From positions 124,001 to 188,000 of the forward strand of contig NZ_JAAIKB010000005.1 of NCBI RefSeq assembly GCF_011040385.1: 64,000 nucleotides of DNA. Direction: 5' to 3'. The notes under the pieces are model-generated. The model did not search any database, was not told where the DNA came from, and worked only from the letters and a program-made list of their open reading frames with translations. The translations under genes were made by a program, and so were the position numbers. Origin of the DNA: Falsiroseomonas algicola. GTDB taxonomy: Bacteria; Pseudomonadota; Alphaproteobacteria; Acetobacterales; Acetobacteraceae. Below, piece after piece: positions 59,144 through 64,000 of the stretch (position 1 is its first letter; the number at the start of each line of letters is the position of its first letter).

Positions 59144-59175
59144 CCCGTCGCGCCATGGAAGCATGGCGCGACGGG
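59144..59175 (+). terminator. Intrinsic-type terminator hairpin after htpG
   Basis: A perfect 14-base stem, CCCGTCGCGCCATG with its complement, around the loop GAAG (59144-59175), beginning 11 bases after the htpG stop codon. It is GC-rich without a U-tract. Confidence 0.75.
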
Positions 59176-59191
59176 CAGGGGGGATTTGACC

Positions 59192-59971
59192 ATGGCATCA
59201 CCTGTCGCGCTGGTGACGGGCGCGGGACGCGGCATCGGGCTCGCCACCGCGAAGCGCTTCCGGGCGGAGGGGTGGCGCGTCGCGCTGCTCGATATCGACG
59301 CGGCGCTGCTGGACGACGCCATGGCGCAGATCGCGGCGCCCGATGAGACACTGGCGCTGGCCTGCGACGTGGCCGATCCGGTGGCGGTCTCGGCTTCCGT
59401 GCAGCGCGCGGCGCGCCAATTCGGGCGGATCGACGCGCTGGTGAACAATGCCGGCACGGCCGTGTTCAAGCCGATCCTGGAGACGACGCTGGAGGAGTGG
59501 AACCGCGTGCTGGCGGTGAACCTCACCGGCCCCTTCCTGATGGTGCAGGCGGCGGCGCCGATCATGGCGGAAGGCGGCGGCGGCGCGGTGGTGAACATCA
59601 CCTCCATCTCGGGGCTGCGCGCCTCCACGCTGCGCGTCGCCTATGGGACCAGCAAGGCGGCGCTGGCGCATCTGACGAAGCAGCAGGCGGCGGAACTCGC
59701 CAGCCTCGGCATCCGGGTGAATGCGGTGGCGCCGGGGCCGGTCGATACCGCCATGGCGAAGGCGGTGCACACGCCCGAGATCCGGCGCGACTACCACGAC
59801 ACCATCCCGCTCAACCGCTACGGGCTGGAGGAGGAGCTGGCCGAGGCGATCTTCTTCCTGGCCAGCGACAGGGCCTCCTACATCACCGGCCAGGTACTGG
59901 CGGTGGATGGCGGGTTCCAGGGCACGGGGATCGGTCTGCCGACCCTGCGGGCGGCGCGGCGGAACCTGTAG
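59192..59971 (+). CDS. Short-chain dehydrogenase/reductase
   Basis: A 259-residue classical SDR. The coenzyme motif is VTGAGRGIGLATA, the adenine-pocket Asp lies in LALACDVADP, NNAG in ALVNNAGTAVF, the catalytic Ser in INITSISG-like NITSISGLRAS, and the Y-x-x-x-K motif in VAYGTSKAAL, with the final VLAVDGGFQGTG. The acidic residue after strand 2 (LLDID) predicts NAD(H) preference. The substrate is unknown. ATG at 59192 follows AGGGGGGAT. It ends one base before the stop of the convergent small exported gene. Confidence 0.9.
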   Translation: MASPVALVTGAGRGIGLATAKRFRAEGWRVALLDIDAALLDDAMAQIAAPDETLALACDVADPVAVSASVQRAARQFGRIDALVNNAGTAVFKPILETTLEEWNRVLAVNLTGPFLMVQAAAPIMAEGGGGAVVNITSISGLRASTLRVAYGTSKAALAHLTKQQAAELASLGIRVNAVAPGPVDTAMAKAVHTPEIRRDYHDTIPLNRYGLEEELAEAIFFLASDRASYITGQVLAVDGGFQGTGIGLPTLRAARRNL

Positions 59972-59972
59972 G

Positions 59973-60260
59973 TCAGCGGCAGACCTCGCGCTCCACGACG
60001 CGCCAGCGGACATTGCCCCAGCGGTCGCGGAAGGGGACGCGGCGCGCCTCGATCCAGCAGCGGCGGCGACGGCGGCGATGGCCGGGGGGCGGGGCATGGT
60101 AGTACTGCGCCTCCTCCACCCGTGCTTCCAACTCCTCCATCAGCAGCTCCTCCGGCCGCGTCACTTCCGGCGGTGGCATGCGCAGCGCCGCATCGGCAGG
60201 GCGCGTCAGGGCGGCGATCGTGCCGGCCAGGCCGGCAAGGAAGAAGCGACGGCGTTCCAT
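59973..60260 (-). CDS. Small exported basic protein
   Basis: A 95-residue protein with ATG at 60260 behind GGAGAGAG. MERRRFFLAGLAGTIAALTRPADA is a Tat-like signal (RRRFFLAG) with cleavage near residue 24. The mature part has an acidic helix (PEELLMEELEARVEEAQYY), a run of six arginines, and WIEARRVPFRDRWGNVRWRVVEREVC. The two remaining cysteines could pair. I do not recognise a family. It is possibly co-transcribed downstream of nothing visible, as the racemase-like gene ends 55 bases upstream in the same direction. Confidence 0.72.
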   Translation of the reverse strand: MERRRFFLAGLAGTIAALTRPADAALRMPPPEVTRPEELLMEELEARVEEAQYYHAPPPGHRRRRRRCWIEARRVPFRDRWGNVRWRVVEREVCR

Positions 60261-60315
60261 CTCTCTCCATCTGCAGAAGGATGCGGAGACGGAACGCCGG
60301 CGCGGGCGCCTGGTT

Positions 60316-61062
60316 TCAGAAGCGCTCGAGCAGCGGGCCGCAGCCCGCGACCTTGTCCTGGATGCCCATGGTGCGGAGCGCATGCCAGTAGGTGGCGGTG
60401 TTGATGGCGATAACGGGCTTGCCGAGCCACATCTCCGCCATCACGGCGAGCTTCACCATGGAGAGGTTGGTGCCGACCTGGACGATGGCGTCCACATCGT
60501 CGCCATCGATGGCCTTGATCGCCTCGACGCACTGCTTCGGCGTGACCTCCGCGATGCCGGTCCAGGAGGGGCAGTGCAGCGCGATGTCCTTCTTCACCGT
60601 GAAGCCCATGTCGGTGAAGTAGCGCGCCACCTGTTCGTTCATGGCGGGCCAGTAGGGCGACATGATGGAGATGTTCTTGACGCCGCCATAGGCGTTCATC
60701 GCGGCAGTGCAGGAATGGCTGCCGACGCTGATCTTGAGGCCGGAGACCTCCTCCACCTGCTTGACGAAGGCATCGGCCCCCTTGGCGCCGTCGAAGAAGG
60801 TGACGGCGGACATGCCCATGACCAGGTGGTCGGGCTTGCAGGTCATGACGGACTTCACGGCATCGAGCGTGTTGTTGCCGATGAGGCGCGCGCCGGCCAG
60901 GAAGGTCTCGTTGGAGATGGCATCGGCATTCGGCGTGTAGATGCGGCTGTAGTGGTTGGTGACGCCCGCGGGGCGCATCATGTCGTAATCCGGCTGCACC
61001 ACCGTGTTGGTGGAGGGGCCCATCACCCCGAACTTGCAGCGCCAGCCCAGCACGTCACCCAT
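60316..61062 (-). CDS. Asp/Glu racemase superfamily protein (maleate isomerase/arylmalonate decarboxylase-like)
   Basis: A 248-residue two-lobed enzyme. It starts MGDVLGWRCKFGVMGPSTNTVVQPDYD, where the GPSTNT segment binds substrate carboxylates. The N-lobe active-site strand is DHLVMGMSAVTFFDG and the C-lobe one is DAIVQVGTNLSMVKL. In maleate isomerases both positions carry cysteine (GC-T and SCTN-type); here they read GMS and VGTN, so the usual two-cysteine chemistry seems lost. ATG at 61062 follows GGAG. It is divergent from a Bug gene, suggesting a dicarboxylate substrate. Confidence 0.82.
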   Translation of the reverse strand: MGDVLGWRCKFGVMGPSTNTVVQPDYDMMRPAGVTNHYSRIYTPNADAISNETFLAGARLIGNNTLDAVKSVMTCKPDHLVMGMSAVTFFDGAKGADAFVKQVEEVSGLKISVGSHSCTAAMNAYGGVKNISIMSPYWPAMNEQVARYFTDMGFTVKKDIALHCPSWTGIAEVTPKQCVEAIKAIDGDDVDAIVQVGTNLSMVKLAVMAEMWLGKPVIAINTATYWHALRTMGIQDKVAGCGPLLERF

Positions 61063-61215
61063 CAGAGGCTCTCCATTCGCCAAGCCGGCGGGCAGGCTAC
61101 CACGGTGTGTGGCAGGGGCCGGCCGGCGGGGCGATGATTTACCGTCCTGGCGGTCTTGCACAGGGGTGGGATACAACCCCACCCTCCGCGGCAAGGTTCC
61201 AGGAGCATAAGGACG

Positions 61216-62205
61216 ATGTCGAAGCCCATGGTCACACGACGTGGTGCCTTGCTGGCGGCCGGCGGGGCAATGATGCTGCCCGGCCTGGCACGGGCCCAGG
61301 GCACGGGGGATTGGCCGAACCGGCCGATCCGCTGGATCAACCCGGGCCCGGCCGGCGGCGCCGGCGACGTGCTGTCGCGACTTGTCGCGGACCGACTGCA
61401 GGCGCGACTCGGCCAGCCCGTGGTGGTGGACAACCGGCCTGGCGCCGGGACGAATATCGGCATGACGGCGGTCGCCCGCGCCGCGCCGGATGGCTACACG
61501 GTGGGGCTGGCCTCCATTGCCGCCAATGCCGCGAACAAGTGGCTGTACCGCAACATGCAGTTCGACCCGGAGAAGGATTTCGCGGCCGTCGGCATGATCG
61601 CGCTGGTGCCGAACATCGTGGTGATCCCGCCGGCGGTGCCGGCGCAGAACCTCCAGCAATTCATCGCCTGGGCGCGGGCGCAGAACCGGCCGATCAATTT
61701 CGGCTCGGTCGGCGCGGGGTCTTCGCAGCACCTGGCGGGCAGCCAGTTCCAGGTGATCACGGGGCTGCCGATGCAGCACCTGCCCTATACGAATAGCGGC
61801 CAGATGAACACGGACCTCATCGAGGGCCGCATCGACATGCTGTTCCAGTCCATCTCGGCGGTGACGCAGATGGCGCAGGCCGGGCGCATGCGCCCGATCG
61901 CGGTCAGCGGGGCGGAGCGCGTCGCGGCTTTCCCCGATCTGCCGACGATGCAGCAACAGGGAGTGGAGATCGTCTCCACCGGCTGGTTCGGGCTCTGCAC
62001 GCCGGCGGGCGTGCCGGAGCCGATCCTGGCGCGGCTGGAGACGGAGCTGCTGGCGGCGATGGAGGAGCCCGCGCTGCGGGAGCGCATTGCGACGGGTGGT
62101 TCGGTGCCGCGGCGCATGGGCCGCGTGGAATTCGCGGAGTTCATGGCGGCCGAGAGCGCGCGCTGGCGGACGGTGATCCAGGCGGTGGGCGCGACGGCGG
62201 ATTGA
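61216..62205 (+). CDS. Bug/TctC-type periplasmic substrate-binding protein
   Basis: A 329-residue extracytoplasmic receptor with a twin-arginine signal (MVTRRGALLAAGGAMMLPGLARA), then RPIRWINPGPAGGAGDVLSRLVA, GQPVVVDNRPGAGTNIGMTAVA and HLPYTNSGQMNTDLIEG. The last loop differs from the usual PYRG, hinting at a different ligand. ATG at 61216 follows AAGGA. It is divergent from the racemase-superfamily gene across about 150 bases, a likely functional pair. No transporter membrane genes are adjacent. Confidence 0.92.
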   Translation: MSKPMVTRRGALLAAGGAMMLPGLARAQGTGDWPNRPIRWINPGPAGGAGDVLSRLVADRLQARLGQPVVVDNRPGAGTNIGMTAVARAAPDGYTVGLASIAANAANKWLYRNMQFDPEKDFAAVGMIALVPNIVVIPPAVPAQNLQQFIAWARAQNRPINFGSVGAGSSQHLAGSQFQVITGLPMQHLPYTNSGQMNTDLIEGRIDMLFQSISAVTQMAQAGRMRPIAVSGAERVAAFPDLPTMQQQGVEIVSTGWFGLCTPAGVPEPILARLETELLAAMEEPALRERIATGGSVPRRMGRVEFAEFMAAESARWRTVIQAVGATAD

Positions 62206-62212
62206 GCGCGCC

Positions 62213-62309
62213 GCAGGGGGACGCCGTCCCCCTGCACCAACCGTGGCACGCAGGGGGACGCCGTCCCCCTGCAACCCCCGGCCAGGGCCGAGCCGGCCCT
62301 GGACCGTCT
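62213..62309 (-). repeat. Composite palindromic repeat, family B copy 2, with an extra hairpin
   Basis: A 23-base hairpin unit (stem GCAGGGGGAC, loop GCC) occurs twice, at 62213-62235 and 62250-62272, followed by CCAGGGCC/GGCCCTGG (62282-62302) and GGACCGTCT. Read on the minus strand, 62310-62250 repeats the order of the element at 57174-57233. It fills the gap between two convergent Bug genes. Confidence 0.82.
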
Positions 62310-63296
62310 TCAGTTCACGCGCGCGCCCGAAACCTCCACCAGCCGCTGCCATTTCGGGGTCTCGCTGACGATCAGCGCGGCGGCGGCGGCGGTGCTGTCG
62401 CTCACCACGGCGTCGTAGCCGAGCGGGCGCATGGCGTCCTTGAAGGACTGGGTCGAACCCACCTGGCGGATGGCGGCGGCCAGGCGCTCGACCTCCGCGG
62501 CCGGAGTCGCGGCGGCCGTGACGATCATGTTCCAGGACCGGATGTCGAAGCCCTCCAGCCCCGCCGTCTCGGCGAAGGCGGGGATGGCGGGGAGCATGCC
62601 GAGACGGCGGCCCGAGGAGGTGCCGAGGATGCGGATGCGCCCGGCCTCCAGCTGCGGCACCAGGGCGGTCGGCAGGTCGGCGCTGCCCTCGATGGTGCCG
62701 TTCAGCAGGTCAGCCGTCATCTGCGCGCCGCCGCGATAGGGGATCTGGTTGAACTCCGCCCGGGACTGGGCGGAGAGCGCGGCCAGCGTCAGGTGGCTGA
62801 CGGTGGCGGCGCCGGCATGGGAGACCTTGAAGACGCCGGGATTGGCGCGGCACCAGGCCAGCAGGCTCGCCATGTCCGTCCAGCCGCGACGCGTCGCGAC
62901 CTCCGTGTTCACGGCCAGCAGCACGGCGCTGTCGCTGATCTGCGTGATGGCGCGGAAGTCGCGCGCGACGTCGAAGGGCATGGTCTGCTGCAGGAAGTGC
63001 GCGGCGCAGAGCGTGGCGGCGCCGATGACGCCGATCGTGGTGCCATCCGGCGGCGCCTTGGCCACGGCATCGGCGCCGATCAGCCCGCCGCCGCCGCTGC
63101 GGTTGTCCACCACCACCGACTGCTCCAGCACCGGCGCCAGGCGGTCCGCCAGCACGCGGCCGAGGCCATCCACCGATCCGCCCGGCGGGAAGGGGATGAC
63201 GATGCGGAGCGGCCGGCGCGACTGGGCCTGCGCCAGGGAAGGCACGGCCAGCGTGGTGGCGGCCAGCAGCAGCCGGCGCGTCAGGCGAGGCGTCAT
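62310..63296 (-). CDS. Bug/TctC-type periplasmic substrate-binding protein
   Basis: A 328-residue extracytoplasmic receptor with a signal peptide (MTPRLTRRLLLAATTLAVPSLAQA), then RPLRIVIPFPPGGSVDGLGRVLA, EQSVVVDNRSGGGGLIGADAVA and QIPYRGGAQMTADLLNG. It follows the partial amidohydrolase gene by 43 bases in the same direction, so the two are probably co-transcribed and the receptor may bind the amidohydrolase substrate or product. It converges on the other Bug gene with the family B repeat between. Confidence 0.93.
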   Translation of the reverse strand: MTPRLTRRLLLAATTLAVPSLAQAQSRRPLRIVIPFPPGGSVDGLGRVLADRLAPVLEQSVVVDNRSGGGGLIGADAVAKAPPDGTTIGVIGAATLCAAHFLQQTMPFDVARDFRAITQISDSAVLLAVNTEVATRRGWTDMASLLAWCRANPGVFKVSHAGAATVSHLTLAALSAQSRAEFNQIPYRGGAQMTADLLNGTIEGSADLPTALVPQLEAGRIRILGTSSGRRLGMLPAIPAFAETAGLEGFDIRSWNMIVTAAATPAAEVERLAAAIRQVGSTQSFKDAMRPLGYDAVVSDSTAAAAALIVSETPKWQRLVEVSGARVN

Positions 63297-63339
63297 CGCA
63301 GGGTCTCCCGTTGTTGCGGGAAGGGTAGGGATATCGGCG

Positions 63340-64000
63340 CTACCCCTGCAACGGGATCGCGGAACGCGCGGCGATCGATGCCGGAATGGCACCGCGCTTC
63401 GCGGCTTCCCGCCACACCCGCTCGATCGCGGCGCGGCCGCGCCTGGTGACGGAGGCCGCGTCCGCGGTGGTGGGCTTGCCATCCCGCAGCAGCACGCGGC
63501 CTTCCACCATCGCCAGCGTCAGGTCGGAGGCGCTGCCATTGGTGATCAGCGATTTCAGCGGATCCCAGACCGGCTGGTAGCGCGACGAGCCGAGGTCGAA
63601 CATCACGAGGTCGGCCCGCGCGCCGGGCGCCACGAGGCCGAGGTCGTCCCGCCCGAGGGCCAGCGCCGCATCGCGCGTCGCGGCGCGGAGGATGCGGACG
63701 GCGGCGAGCCCATGCGGCGTGCCGGACTGCGCCTTGGCGAAGACGGAGGCGGTGCGGATCTCATGCAGCATGTCGAGCGTCACGCCATCCGTGCCGATGC
63801 CGAGCCGGAGGCCCGAGGCTTCCATGCGGGCCACCGGCACGAAGCGGCCGGAGCGCGCGAAGGCGAGCGGGCAGGAAGCGAGCGCCGCACCCTCCCGCGC
63901 GATCATCGCCATCTCCTCATCGGTGGCGAACATGCCATGCGCCAGCACCACGCCGGGGCGCAGCAGGCCGAGGCGACGCAGATGCTCGATGGAGCCGGTG
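63340..64000 (-). CDS. Amidohydrolase family protein, C-terminal part
   Basis: The last 220 codons of an AtzA/TrzN/guanine-deaminase-type amidohydrolase; the N terminus lies beyond the right edge. VVLAHGMFATDEEMAMIAREGAALASCPLAFARSG contains a metal-binding His, GIGTDGVTLDMLHEIRTA the catalytic Asp, and LGRDDLGLVAPGARADLVMFDL is the typical C-terminal beta sandwich. Such enzymes deaminate or dechlorinate N-heterocycles or hydrolyse cyclic amides. Its coupling to a Bug receptor echoes the hydantoinase operon elsewhere in the window. Confidence 0.85.
   Translation of the reverse strand, partial: TGSIEHLRRLGLLRPGVVLAHGMFATDEEMAMIAREGAALASCPLAFARSGRFVPVARMEASGLRLGIGTDGVTLDMLHEIRTASVFAKAQSGTPHGLAAVRILRAATRDAALALGRDDLGLVAPGARADLVMFDLGSSRYQPVWDPLKSLITNGSASDLTLAMVEGRVLLRDGKPTTADAASVTRRGRAAIERVWREAAKRGAIPASIAARSAIPLQG

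Overview
The window is very GC-rich chromosomal DNA with a strong G/C third-position bias, so long reading frames appear on both strands and most of them are shadows. Gene content suggests an alphaproteobacterium, most likely a Roseomonas-like member of the Acetobacteraceae. The pointers are five orphan Bug/TctC-type periplasmic binding proteins, a hemC-hemD-mitofilin-hemY cluster, a GAAC-N7-GAAC SOS-type box, and many carboxylate, amide and CoA-ester enzymes. No rRNA, tRNA, CRISPR array or complete insertion sequence was seen, so the taxon is an inference.

Layout. 0-3 kb: the end of an unknown gene, then a leftward aromatic-hydroxylase operon (MBL-fold protein, FAD monooxygenase, DUF2783). 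3-12 kb: a Crp/Fnr regulator, a secreted repeat protein, an FkbM methyltransferase, a two-component system divergent from a DegP protease, an oxaloacetate decarboxylase-like enzyme and an MFS exporter. 12-20 kb: a LysR regulator divergent from a translationally coupled five-gene operon (hydantoinase B, Bug receptor, hydantoinase A, class IV aminotransferase, ThDP enzyme). 20-30 kb: a radical SAM protein, two arsenosugar-type glycosyltransferases with a methyltransferase, an RND efflux pair, leuCD-like genes and an SMP-30 lactonase. 30-37 kb: a matrixin protease with six VCBS repeats followed by a MITE-like element, a Bug receptor, a RibD-like reductase, a CaiB CoA-transferase, and a lysE-paiB pair divergent from a MocR regulator. 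37.7-39.25 kb: an AT-richer islet carrying an intact eukaryote-like protein kinase. 39-48 kb: Usp, a 51-residue CxxCH protein, MFS, a D-lactate dehydrogenase-type oxidase, an HpcH aldolase, a PilZ-tailed chemoreceptor, Bug and agmatinase-family genes. 48-60 kb: housekeeping genes (hemY, mitofilin, hemD, hemC, tsaD, rlmJ, gpsA, a MaoC-Pta fusion, htpG). 60-64 kb: a small exported protein, an Asp/Glu racemase-superfamily enzyme, two Bug receptors and a partial amidohydrolase.

The coupled hydantoinase operon is the most coherent possible new pathway: capture of a cyclic amide by its own binding protein, ATP-dependent ring opening, transamination, then ThDP chemistry on the resulting 2-oxo acid. 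Other points of interest are the kinase islet, the MITE-like insertion exactly at a stop codon, two families of dispersed palindromic repeats, an apparently orphan SOS box, tandem palindromes between the MocR and paiB genes, and an unlisted CxxCH microprotein.
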